Below are positions 1-6,477 of a DNA stretch of 7,326 bases, in pieces; the first letter of the stretch is position 1; each line of letters starts with the position of its first letter. The translations under genes were made by a program, and so were the position numbers. Origin of the DNA: JBECKQ01 sp040235375 (GTDB taxonomy: Bacteria > Planctomycetota > Phycisphaerae > UBA1845); the NCBI GenBank assembly GCA_040235375.1, contig JBECKQ010000230.1, forward strand, positions 1-7,326. The letters are read 5' to 3'. The notes below the pieces were generated by a model that saw only the letters and a program-made list of their open reading frames with translations, was not told the DNA's origin and made no database searches.

Positions 1-547
1 GATTGTCGGTGGCGTCGAGGTCGAGCACGATCCGCTCCGGCGGGTTGTTGTGCGCCTGGATGAACAGGTCGATGAAGAGGCGCTGGACCGACTGCTCGTC
101 GATTACGATCTTCTTGTAACGGTCATCCGAAGACGCATCAGCCGGCGTCAGCTCCAGACGATTGAGCGTGCTCTTGCCGGCCAGCGCCTTGCCTCGGTCG
201 CCGCAGGCACGGCGGTCCTGCCCGGTGGGATCCTTCTTGCCGACCAGGACGGCCATCAGCGGATCGTGGCGCAGCTCGTCGTGGTCGTTGAGGTCCTCGT
301 ACCCGTGGGCCAGGCCGTAAACCCGCTGGGCAACCAGCTCCGGGACCGAATGCTCGATCCGATCCGGATCGCGGTAGTCGGTGAAGCAGGCGGAGAACTG
401 TTCAATCACGCGGGCGACGCGTTCCGTCTCGCGAAGCAGCAGGCCGCCGCCGTCTGAGGTGATGTGTCCGCCGTCAAATGAACCGGCAACGTCGCGTCGT
501 CCGAGGGGGTGGAAAGGAAAGCACTTTTGAGTACACTCTGTCGTCAT
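1..547 (-). CDS. IS1380-family transposase, N-terminal part (cut by window edge)
   Basis: This frame is open from an ATG at 547 to the window edge: 182 codons plus one base, so the C-terminal part lies outside. The protein would be the DDE (RNase H-fold) transposase that cuts and moves its own insertion sequence. Visible family features are an N-terminal GGHITSDGGGLLLRE segment (residues 26-40), the block HSVPELVAQRVYGLAHGYED (residues 66-85) followed by LNDHDELRHDPL, and LDLDATDN at residues 175-182. The last matches the LDxDxTD motif carrying the first catalytic aspartate of IS1380-type enzymes. The remaining catalytic residues are beyond the edge, so activity cannot be judged. The start is supported by GGAGGT (557-562 on the plus strand, read in reverse) 9 bases before the ATG. 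The alternative frame at 50-457 on the plus strand is a shadow. Confidence 0.9.
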   Translation of the reverse strand, partial: MTTECTQKCFPFHPLGRRDVAGSFDGGHITSDGGGLLLRETERVARVIEQFSACFTDYRDPDRIEHSVPELVAQRVYGLAHGYEDLNDHDELRHDPLMAVLVGKKDPTGQDRRACGDRGKALAGKSTLNRLELTPADASSDDRYKKIVIDEQSVQRLFIDLFIQAHNNPPERIVLDLDATDN

Positions 548-667
548 AAGGCCGTGACCTCCGTGTCGAAAACGCTGCGGGAACAACAGTCTTTTTCGCA
601 CAGAGGGCGGCCTTTTTCAATTCTTCTGGCGAGAAATGGCGGCTAATAGCCCAACAGCCTATTCCAC

Positions 668-696
668 GAAAATCCACCGATAGACGGTGTTTTTCC
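668..696. terminator. Hairpin just past the HDOD-GGDEF stop; candidate terminator or IS-end structure
   Basis: CACCG (675-679) pairs with CGGTG (685-689) around a five-base ATAGA loop. After a two-base mismatch, the AAA at 670-672 pairs with the TTT at 692-694. Read on the plus strand the stem is followed by five T residues (690-694). Read on the minus strand it lies 9 bp past the stop of the HDOD-GGDEF gene and ends in TTTTC. The GC stem is only five pairs, so a transcription terminator is plausible but weak. It could instead be terminal structure belonging to the neighbouring insertion sequence. Confidence 0.35.
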
Positions 697-705
697 AGCA
701 CTGAC

Positions 706-2223
706 CTAGAAGGTGATCTCGACGCGGTTGCGGCCGTCGCTCTTGGCGTCGTACAGACATTCATCCGCGCGCTGGATCAGCTCTTCGCCCGTCACGACTT
801 CCTCGGCGAAGCTGACGTGGGCGGCACCGAGACTGGCGGTGACCGTCAGCTCGCGCCCACCGTGCGTGAAGCGGATGCGAGCGATGTTCTTGCGAATGTC
901 CTCGGCGAACTCGCGCAGCTCGCGGGCGTTCGTTTCGGTGACGATAAAGGCGAACTCCTCGCCGCCGTAGCGCGCCGCGAAGCGCGGCCCTTCCGAGACC
1001 TTCTTGAGCGTCTTGCCGACAGCCTTGAGCATCTCGTCGCCGACCAGGTGGCCGTACGTGTCGTTGAGCCGCTTGAAGTGATCGAGATCGATGATAATGA
1101 GCCCCACGTCGCTACGCGACGACTCCGCCTTTTCCAGCGTTTGCGCCAGTTGTTCGTCGAACGCCTGGCGGTTGGCGATGCCGGTGAGCTTGTCGGTGTT
1201 GGCTTTGGCCTGAAGGCTCTCGTTGAGCTGGCTGAGCGTTTGCAGCTTAGAACGGGCCTCATGCTCGCGCGACTCGGCCATGGCGCGGTCGTGCTCCGCG
1301 CTCATCGAGAGCTGAGCGAGCTGGATCATCGCTCCCTGGCGCATGTCCTCGTATGACACTTCCTCGCCCGCGTCCACGCTGAAGAGTTCCGCCGTCTCGC
1401 GAACGTTGTCATTGATCGCCTCGAACACGCCGTCGAGGGCATCGTTCTGGATGCCGACCAGCGCGGTCACGTTCCCCCACACGCCAGCGAACTCGTCCGA
1501 TCCCGTATCGCCGGTAAAGAGCTCGGCGATCTCCGACGCCGCCCAGAGCACCGCGGCCAGCGACCTGGACCGCGGATCGAGCGTTTCAAAACCATCTCCA
1601 TGATGCGCCGCCACGGCGTGGCACAGCACCTCGGGCATGCTCCACTTGTCGAGCATCATGGCGCTGATCTGCGCGTGCGTCACGCCCACGATCGCCTGCT
1701 CGAGATCCTGGATTCGCCCGCCGTGCTCCTCGTGCGCTTCGACAACCGGCCGGTATATGCCGTCCGGGTGGCGCTCCGCTGCGACCATGCCGATGTCGCA
1801 CAGCAGGCCGCCGACGAACGCCTCGTCACGCCGCACGTCGCTCGCGACCACGGCAAGCTGCCGTGCCGCCACCGCCGCCGACAGCGAACGCCGCCAGTAG
1901 CGCGCGTAATCGAACCCGCTGTTCGACTTGTCCTTCATCGCGTCAACCAGGGAAAACCCGAGCGACATGATCTTCGCGGTACGCAGGCCCAGCACGACCA
2001 TCGCCTGCTGGATGGACGCCACCTTCTTGCTCATGCCGAACAGCGACGAGTTGGCCACCTTGAGCATCTTCGCAGTCAGCGCGGGATCGTTGCAGATAAC
2101 ATCGGCTACGTCCTGGATGCGCACGTCCCGCTCGCGGCACAGCTCGAGAACCTTGAACGCCACCAGGGGCATCGACGGAAGCGATTCCGAATTGATGATC
2201 GACTCGAGCATCGTGGTATTCAC
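706..2223 (-). CDS. HDOD domain-diguanylate cyclase (GGDEF) signalling protein
   Basis: This is a 505-residue cytoplasmic protein with no signal peptide or membrane segment. Residues about 10-210 form an HDOD domain: SLPSMPLVAFKVLEL, then DPALTAKMLKVANSSLFG (47-64), then LLCDIG (140-145). In this last motif a Cys replaces the His often seen, which fits the family's usual loss of HD phosphohydrolase metal ligands. Residues about 305-342 are heptad-like and charged, probably a coiled coil linking to the output domain. Residues 344-505 form the GGDEF domain: DKLTGIANRQAF (344-355), IDLDHFKRLND (378-388), RYGGEEF (418-424), and a final YDAKSDGRNR. The intact GGEEF predicts synthesis of cyclic di-GMP from GTP. 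The usual RxxD inhibitory site before the signature reads EGPR, so product feedback is probably absent. Translation starts at GTG 2223: GAGGAGG (2232-2238) lies 8 bases upstream, which fits this start better than the ATG at codon 5. Confidence 0.93.
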   Translation of the reverse strand: MNTTMLESIINSESLPSMPLVAFKVLELCRERDVRIQDVADVICNDPALTAKMLKVANSSLFGMSKKVASIQQAMVVLGLRTAKIMSLGFSLVDAMKDKSNSGFDYARYWRRSLSAAVAARQLAVVASDVRRDEAFVGGLLCDIGMVAAERHPDGIYRPVVEAHEEHGGRIQDLEQAIVGVTHAQISAMMLDKWSMPEVLCHAVAAHHGDGFETLDPRSRSLAAVLWAASEIAELFTGDTGSDEFAGVWGNVTALVGIQNDALDGVFEAINDNVRETAELFSVDAGEEVSYEDMRQGAMIQLAQLSMSAEHDRAMAESREHEARSKLQTLSQLNESLQAKANTDKLTGIANRQAFDEQLAQTLEKAESSRSDVGLIIIDLDHFKRLNDTYGHLVGDEMLKAVGKTLKKVSEGPRFAARYGGEEFAFIVTETNARELREFAEDIRKNIARIRFTHGGRELTVTASLGAAHVSFAEEVVTGEELIQRADECLYDAKSDGRNRVEITF

Positions 2224-2412
2224 AAACGTGGCCTCCTCGACCGGAGTCTTGTGCGCCGCTGTGCGCCTTCAGCTCTGCCCGTCGCACTCGTCCGTGCAAT
2301 TTGATGGCAGGCGATCCATTTCATTGAGCGCCACCGGCCACACGCCCGGGGAGCGGGCCGCCGTCTCATCCTTGAATCGGCCTATCAGTGGCGGCGCTTT
2401 CGCAGCGGAGTT

Positions 2413-2457
2413 GGCGAAACGCCGCGCGGCGCGCGCCGCGCCGGTGTTCGGCGAAAC
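2413..2457. repeat. GC palindromic block flanked by 8-bp direct repeats
   Basis: GGCGAAAC occurs at 2413-2420 and again at 2450-2457, one copy each side of a stretch made of overlapping GC palindromes (CCGCGCGG, GGCGCGCGCC). The first copy also forms a GGCG-AAA-CGCC mini-hairpin. It lies about 190 bp upstream of the HDOD-GGDEF start. It could be a protein-binding site, a structured leader or only compositional bias; the sequence does not decide between these. Confidence 0.35.
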
Positions 2458-2556
2458 AGTGAGCCGCCGTACAAATGCCGCACGCGTACGGTGCTCTGAT
2501 TGCCTGGTAGAACGTCGAAAAACAGGGCTTTTATCGGACGCTCACCTGCTGCCTGT

Positions 2557-2600
2557 TCGGCGCCGCTGTTATTCTTAAAGCAATGTGAACAGCACGCCGA
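2557..2600. promoter_or_regulatory. Inverted repeat with AT-rich core upstream of the basic protein gene
   Basis: TCGGCG (2557-2562) pairs with CGCCGA (2595-2600), and GCTGTT (2565-2570) pairs with AACAGC (2588-2593). The two helices are separated by a small 2x1 internal loop, giving 12 pairs in total around a 17-base AT-rich core containing ATTCTTAAAG. It ends 62 bp before the ATG at 2663. Either an operator straddling a promoter or an RNA hairpin in the leader would fit. There is no T tract after it, so it is not a standard terminator. Confidence 0.45.
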
Positions 2601-2662
2601 TGTAGACGCATTCGTATGCCTGGAATTTGTGTTACGCAGGCCGCTGAACTGGAGATTTCTCA

Positions 2663-3022
2663 ATGGCAGCAGGAAAGAAAATTACCTATCCCTATCTCCG
2701 CAACCAGTTGCAGAACAAGGTCAGTGCCTACAAGACGCTGATGTCGCAGACGACCGGATCGAGCAAGTATCCGCGCCCCACGCCGACCCAGATCAACTCG
2801 TTCTGCAAGTACGTCGACAAGGGCGCTTCGCTGCACTACGTGAGCAAAACGCAGCTCAATCGGTGGGCCGGCCAGTCTCGCAACTGGACCACCAGCTCGT
2901 GCAAAACCGTGCTGTGCAATCGTTACGGCAAGAACGCCATCAAGGCGGTCGCGCCGAACAAGACCGGCGGCTGGATTGTCGCCACGATGCCGACCTTCAA
3001 AAGCAAGACATTCAACTTCTAG
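2663..3022 (+). CDS. Uncharacterised, highly basic 119-residue protein
   Basis: I do not recognise this family. The ATG at 2663 is preceded at 8 bases by GGAG (2651-2654), and a strong terminator follows 75 bp after the stop, so it looks like a real monocistronic gene. The protein has 14 Lys and 5 Arg against a single acidic residue (Asp52) and no Glu. This gives a net charge near +18 and a very high predicted isoelectric point. Three cysteines (48, 80, 85) include a CKTVLC pair. Aromatic residues are frequent (HY, RW, NW, GGW), and the C-terminus reads SKTFNF. There is no signal peptide or membrane helix. The N-terminal third (residues 10-28) could be a helix; the rest looks strand- and turn-rich. 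The composition suggests binding to nucleic acid or another polyanion, but that is inference from charge only. Its Lys/Asn/Thr/Ser-rich make-up differs from the Ala/Arg/Glu-rich neighbours. Confidence 0.72.
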   Translation: MAAGKKITYPYLRNQLQNKVSAYKTLMSQTTGSSKYPRPTPTQINSFCKYVDKGASLHYVSKTQLNRWAGQSRNWTTSSCKTVLCNRYGKNAIKAVAPNKTGGWIVATMPTFKSKTFNF

Positions 3023-3096
3023 GTGCCCCCCACTGCGACCGGCAGGTCGCGGCGCACCAAACTCGAACAGAGCCCGCGTGACACAACCGGCACTTG

Positions 3097-3126
3097 GGGC
3101 GACTGCTTCCGCGGTCGCCCGCTTTT
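3097..3126 (+). terminator. Rho-independent terminator after the basic protein gene
   Basis: GGGCGAC (3097-3103) pairs perfectly with GTCGCCC (3114-3120). The stem continues through a T-G wobble and GC/GC pairs to a TTCC loop, making a ten-pair GC-rich hairpin. GC and then four T residues (3123-3126) follow. It lies 75 bp downstream of the stop at 3022 and just before the end of the convergent dehydrogenase gene. On the minus strand there is no T run after the stem, so it should act mainly on plus-strand transcripts. Confidence 0.75.
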
Positions 3127-3142
3127 ATGCGCTGCGGTCCCT

Positions 3143-4387
3143 TCAGTGCCCGTCGGGGCGGAATGCAACCTTCATGACATCGCTGCTGCCGCGACGCTGC
3201 AGTGCCGTCAGCGCTTGTCGATACTCCGCCAGCGGGTAGACGTGCGTCAGCAGGCCGTCGACCTTCAGCTTGCCTCCGCGAATGAGCTCGAGAACCCAGT
3301 CGTACGTGTGCATCCGACCGCCATCGCGATGCTCCATCTGCCGCCCGTTGGCTCCAACCACGTGCAGCTCGCTGAACCACAGCGACGTCAGGTCGAGGAG
3401 GCCGAAGTGCGACGTCCCGATCAGCACGACAGCACCTCGCCGCTGGCAGAACTTCATCGCATCCGTAAAGCTCGACGTGGTGCCGACGCAGTCGTAGACG
3501 ACCTCCGCGCCGCCGGTCATGTTCTGATTGCCGTAGCTGCCGGTCACGCGCTCGGCCCTCAGCGCGGCGGCCACGCGGTCAAACCGCACCGCGTTCGACG
3601 TGCCCCGAGGGACCAGAACGGTGCTGTCGGCGCCGGCGTCTCGGGCGCGCCGCGCCTGGTGTTCGTGACGAACCAGCGACACCACCTCGTTCCCGTAACC
3701 CAGCGCCCGCAGCGTCAGCACAACGCCCAAGCCGATGATCCCTCCGCCGAGCACGAGCACCCGCTCCCCGTCCTGCGGAGGGCGGCGAAGCAGCCCGTGC
3801 ATGCTCGACGCCAGCGGATCGACGAGCACGGCCTGCTCGTCCGTCACTTCCGCAGGAACCGCGTGCAGTTGGGACTGATGGGCGACGAACTTTGACGCCC
3901 AACTCCCCGAGGTCAGCCGATTCCCGCCGATCATGACCCCCGGTGGTATCCGGTCATCCCCGGCAAAACGCTCGCACAGCGAAAACCGCCCCTCGCGACA
4001 CGGCCCGCATGGCGGCAGCCCCCGCGGAACGCACGACAGCGCCGGCTCCACGACTACCCGATCGCCCGTTCGCCAGTTCTGCACCGCCTCCCCGACCGTC
4101 TCGATTACGGCGACGTTCTCGTGCCCCAGCACCGCCGGAAAGCTGCTCAGTGCCCGCAGAATGCTCGCGGGATGCACCCGCTGCGTGATGGATGCCAGGT
4201 CGGTCCCGCAAATCCCTCCGAGAACCGTGCGCAGGCGCACCCAGTCCGGCCCCGGCAGCTCTGGCTCGCTCACCTCACGATACTGCAGATTCGAAATCCT
4301 GGACCAGAACACCGATGGCGCCAGTAGTCCCAGCGCTTTGCACGCGAGCCATCGTGCAGGTTTGATGTCCAGCAGCAGTGCCTTCAT
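3143..4387 (-). CDS. Zinc-dependent medium-chain alcohol/polyol dehydrogenase
   Basis: This 414-residue cytoplasmic protein belongs to the medium-chain dehydrogenase/reductase superfamily, which oxidises alcohols or polyols (or runs in reverse) with NAD(P). The GroES-like catalytic half shows GGICGTDL, with Cys60 as the expected catalytic zinc ligand, and LGHE (87-90). It also has the structural zinc lobe cysteines 119, 127, 130 and 138 (PCGPCREGRFSLC). The Rossmann half has VLGGGIIGLG (212-221) for the dinucleotide, followed by VVYDCVG (297-302). It is longer than the usual roughly 340-350 residues. There is an extra hydrophobic stretch at about 10-34, between MKALLLDI and the LQYREVSEPEL strand, and an insert around 265-292. 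The substrate cannot be read from the sequence. The start at 4387 gives the family's usual MKAL opening, but no good Shine-Dalgarno site precedes it. The gene is divergent from the 4566 gene and convergent with the basic protein gene. Confidence 0.92.
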   Translation of the reverse strand: MKALLLDIKPARWLACKALGLLAPSVFWSRISNLQYREVSEPELPGPDWVRLRTVLGGICGTDLASITQRVHPASILRALSSFPAVLGHENVAVIETVGEAVQNWRTGDRVVVEPALSCVPRGLPPCGPCREGRFSLCERFAGDDRIPPGVMIGGNRLTSGSWASKFVAHQSQLHAVPAEVTDEQAVLVDPLASSMHGLLRRPPQDGERVLVLGGGIIGLGVVLTLRALGYGNEVVSLVRHEHQARRARDAGADSTVLVPRGTSNAVRFDRVAAALRAERVTGSYGNQNMTGGAEVVYDCVGTTSSFTDAMKFCQRRGAVVLIGTSHFGLLDLTSLWFSELHVVGANGRQMEHRDGGRMHTYDWVLELIRGGKLKVDGLLTHVYPLAEYRQALTALQRRGSSDVMKVAFRPDGH

Positions 4388-4565
4388 ATCGAGCGACCCA
4401 GGCCAAGCACCGGCCCGCCTGCACGAAACCGGTCCGATAAGCCTCCCGACAGTGTAGCTGATACGTCGATAATTCGTAGCCTTCGGGACCGATATCCTTC
4501 AGTCATTCAACCCGAATCGACGATAAACCGGTGCTCCCGCGTACCGTTGCGAAAGGAATGGTCCG
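4388..4565. promoter_or_regulatory. Divergent intergenic region with imperfect inverted repeat
   Basis: These 178 bp must carry promoters for the dehydrogenase (minus) and the 4566 gene (plus). An imperfect inverted repeat pairs CGTCGAT-aat-TCG (4464-4476) with CGAATCGACG (4513-4522), with the left arm carrying three extra bases. It could be an operator serving both genes. On the minus strand TACACT is the nearest thing to a -10 box, but no good -35 accompanies it, so I do not call a promoter. Confidence 0.3.
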
Positions 4566-4928
4566 ATGTCACCTCGCACCACCACACCGCTAGTGCGGTT
4601 CTTGCGTGAAGAAGCCCACCGCCTCGACGTAGCCCTCGGTTGCTCAGCGGCATGGAAGGACTACTCACCAGTGTCGCCGGAGAAAGTCGCCGGAATGCGG
4701 CTGCCGATCGAATTCGACGGATCGGTGTGGTCGGCGGAGATAAGAGAGGTGGCGGACGATCACGTGGAGTTGATGGTCGATCGGGAAGCCGTCGGCCGGC
4801 TCGACGCCCAGGGCAGAGCGACGATTCGCTTCCAACCGGAAAACGGTCGTATGCAAGCCGCGATCGGCCGCATTTCGTCCATCCGCCCCGCCGGCGACCA
4901 GATCCTGCTGGATTTTCGCCCGGTGTAG
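4566..4928 (+). CDS. Uncharacterised 120-residue protein, possible small beta-barrel (PilZ-like fold)
   Basis: I cannot assign a family with confidence. The ATG at 4566 has AAAGGA (4552-4557) 8 bases upstream, a well-placed ribosome binding site. Codon content matches the neighbours, so it is probably genuine. The protein is soluble, with no signal peptide or membrane segment. Residues 8-35 are likely helical (VRFLREEAHRLDVAL). Residues 43-119 alternate hydrophobic strands with Gly/Asp turns (MRLPIEFDG, WSAEIREVADDHVELMV, RATIRFQP, MQAAIGRISSIRPA, QILLDFRPV). This pattern resembles a small beta-barrel such as a PilZ-like domain. The canonical cyclic di-GMP signature (RxxxR plus D/NxSxxG) is not present, so a binding function should not be assumed. 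It is divergent from the dehydrogenase and followed by a short perfect hairpin at 4949-4962. Confidence 0.62.
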   Translation: MSPRTTTPLVRFLREEAHRLDVALGCSAAWKDYSPVSPEKVAGMRLPIEFDGSVWSAEIREVADDHVELMVDREAVGRLDAQGRATIRFQPENGRMQAAIGRISSIRPAGDQILLDFRPV

Positions 4929-5139
4929 CGAAGGGTCGAGCGCGAGCAACCGTTCAAACGGTGTCAACCGCAGTCCAGTCATTGGCAAATTGCACGGTCT
5001 GGCATAGCCAAGGTAGCGTCGCCTACGGCGAGCGAAGCACTGCGCCGCCTGGCCGTGGCCCGCCAGACGACGTCGGTGTCCAGAGGCGATACCACGGCCT
5101 GCCTTCGTCAGACCCTGCCACCCAACCGGCGCAGGGGGG
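4929..5139. repeat. Convergent spacer with several inverted repeats
   Basis: This spacer lies between two converging genes. ACCGTT-CA-AACGGT (4949-4962) is a perfect short hairpin 20 bp past the 4928 stop. TGGC-ATA-GCCA is centred near 5005. TCGCC-TAC-GGCGA forms a hairpin around 5018-5030. GGCCGTGG (5051-5058) and CCACGGCC (5092-5099) form an 8-bp inverted repeat 33 bases apart. CCCTGC (5113-5118) and GCAGGG (5131-5136) form another, next to the aminotransferase stop. None has a T run, so these are at best weak terminators. The density of palindromes suggests a dispersed intergenic repeat element, though I can see only one copy. Confidence 0.4.
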
Positions 5140-6477
5140 TTAACTCGGCGTCAGCTCCACTTCGCGCCGGGGATGCGACGACGGCGCCGACGACAGCCAG
5201 TCCGCGATCCGCTCCACCGCCACGATGATCCGATCGCACCACCGTCGTGTGAAGTCCGGCGGAAGCTCGTCGTGCAAGGGAATGTTCTCGCTGGCCGCCA
5301 GCGCTCTGCCGCCGTCGAAGTCGACGAACGCCAGCCTGGCCGTCAACTCGCTTTCCGGCCGGGCAAACGCCGCCCCGGGGAGGACGGCCACCCCGGTCTC
5401 ATCGAGCAGACGTTCCGCCAGTGTGGGACCGTCTGTTATGCCTCGCTTGGCCAGTTGCTCGCGAAACGGTGAGAAGTCGGCGAACAGATAAAACGCCCCC
5501 GCCGGAGCGTGTACGCGCACACCGGCGGCGCGGAGAATTTCCACGCATTCCTCCCCCAGCGTCGCCAGGATCCGCCGCGTGTGCCACAGGTACCGCTGAA
5601 TATCCACACTGCAGCGGAACGCCTGCACCGCCGCATACTGGATCGGTGCGCAGACCGACGTGTACGTCTCGCTGGCCACGCTCGCTACCGCCTCCAACAG
5701 CCAGTAGAGCTCGGGCGGGAAGTGGAACGTCCCCAGGCGCCATCCACCCGCCCCGCACCACTTGGATAACCCGGAACTGACGATTGTCCCCTCCGGGTAG
5801 TAACGGGCAATCGACACGTGGTCGCCCTTGAAGTGGAGCTGCCCGTAAATCTCGTCCGACAGGATGATGGTCTGGAACCGGCGGGCTACGTCGGCAATCT
5901 CCTTCAGCTCGTCTTCCGTGTAGGTCTGGCCGGTCGGGTTGCCAGGATAGTTGAGCACGAGAAGACGCGGGCGGTAGTCGTCGTCGTCATCCGCGAAGGA
6001 CCACAGAAGCTGGTCCGCCGTTACTTTCCACCCCTGCTCGAACGACCGCGGGATGATTCCGACCTTCCGGCCGATGATCCGCGCCTGCGGCAGGTACGAG
6101 ACCCAGCACGGCGTGGTGACGATGATCTCGCCGTAGTACACGAGCTGGACGAGGAACATCAGCTCCTTCGAGCCCGGCCCGATAATGACCCCGTCAGGAT
6201 GCGCCTCGATGTGGTCATGCTGGCGGTGGAACTCCGCCACGGCCTGCCGCAGCGCCGGCAGCCCCTTCACCGGGAGGTAGTCCTTCTCCGGTGCGGAGAG
6301 ACGCAGTGCCTCCACCACGCAGTCCGGCACGGGGAACGGCGACTGCCCCAAGCCGAGCCGGTAGACCGTCCGCCCGCGCTCCCGCAGCAGACGCGACCGC
6401 TCATTGATCGCCAGGGTCGCCGACTCACCCAGCCCACGGACGTTCAGGTTCAGGCTGACGGGCTTCTGAGCATTCAT
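5140..6477 (-). CDS. Class I/II PLP-dependent aminotransferase
   Basis: This is a 445-residue cytoplasmic fold-type I aminotransferase, moving an amino group between an amino acid and a 2-oxo acid through pyridoxal phosphate. Visible landmarks are LGLGQSPFPVP (41-51), GPGSKELMF (100-108, phosphate-cup region), NYPGNPTG with Asn180, and SDEIYGQ with Asp208 and Tyr211. The Schiff-base lysine is Lys239 in SSGLSKWCGAGGWRLG, with phosphate-binding Arg247. Arg381 in ARLAFVDFDGG fits the substrate-carboxylate arginine. All key residues are present, so it should be active, but substrate choice (aspartate, alanine, aromatic or other) cannot be read. A run of five Asp (163-167) is an oddity on a probable surface loop. 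The start at ATG 6477 is preferred, with GGTGA (6482-6486) 4 bases upstream. A start at 6561 would add 28 residues without family character. Confidence 0.92.
   Translation of the reverse strand: MNAQKPVSLNLNVRGLGESATLAINERSRLLRERGRTVYRLGLGQSPFPVPDCVVEALRLSAPEKDYLPVKGLPALRQAVAEFHRQHDHIEAHPDGVIIGPGSKELMFLVQLVYYGEIIVTTPCWVSYLPQARIIGRKVGIIPRSFEQGWKVTADQLLWSFADDDDDYRPRLLVLNYPGNPTGQTYTEDELKEIADVARRFQTIILSDEIYGQLHFKGDHVSIARYYPEGTIVSSGLSKWCGAGGWRLGTFHFPPELYWLLEAVASVASETYTSVCAPIQYAAVQAFRCSVDIQRYLWHTRRILATLGEECVEILRAAGVRVHAPAGAFYLFADFSPFREQLAKRGITDGPTLAERLLDETGVAVLPGAAFARPESELTARLAFVDFDGGRALAASENIPLHDELPPDFTRRWCDRIIVAVERIADWLSSAPSSHPRREVELTPS

Larger units (their letters stand above)
1..704 (-). mobile_element. 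Partial IS1380-type insertion sequence; upstream end not resolved
   Basis: The element is inferred from the transposase gene. Insertion sequences of this type carry little besides that gene, so its upstream end should lie between the transposase start (547) and the end of the HDOD-GGDEF gene (706). The exact terminal inverted repeat and target duplication cannot be assigned, because the other end is outside the window and nothing is available to compare with. The right coordinate given here is therefore only the outer limit. The 548-705 segment is less GC-rich than the flanking genes and contains no other convincing gene. Confidence 0.55.
2224..2662. other. Divergent spacer between HDOD-GGDEF gene and small basic protein gene
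   Basis: This 439 bp stretch separates two divergently transcribed genes and should hold promoters for both. I find no convincing coding frame: the frames crossing it are low-complexity, Arg/Ala-rich shadows. I see the ribosome binding site of the minus-strand gene at 2232-2238, and GGAG at 2651-2654 for the plus-strand gene. A very GC-rich palindromic block at 2421-2444 is flanked by two copies of GGCGAAAC (2413-2420 and 2450-2457). An inverted repeat surrounds an AT-rich core at 2557-2600. No hexamer pair close to the sigma70 consensus stands out on either strand. Confidence 0.6.

Noticed and set aside
50..457. Plus-strand 135-residue open frame
   Set aside because: It lies antisense to the transposase, whose minus-strand frame carries clear family motifs; this translation has none.
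474..764. Minus-strand 96-residue open frame
   Set aside because: It overlaps both the transposase start and the GGDEF 3' end in another frame, with a Ser/Arg-rich, motif-free product.
817..1356. Plus-strand 179-residue frame antisense to the GGDEF gene
   Set aside because: It is a complementary-strand shadow of a well-supported gene in GC-rich DNA.
2500..3081. Plus-strand 193-residue frame overlapping the basic protein gene
   Set aside because: It is out of frame with the gene at 2663, is Gln/Arg/Ala-rich, has no ribosome binding site that I can see, and crosses the inverted repeat at 2557-2600.
3023..3895. Plus-strand 290-residue frame antisense to the dehydrogenase
   Set aside because: The minus strand encodes a clear zinc dehydrogenase with complete motifs; this is its shadow.
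4640..5143. Plus-strand 167-residue frame
   Set aside because: It is a shifted frame over the better-supported gene at 4566-4928, extending into the repeat-rich spacer, with low-complexity content.
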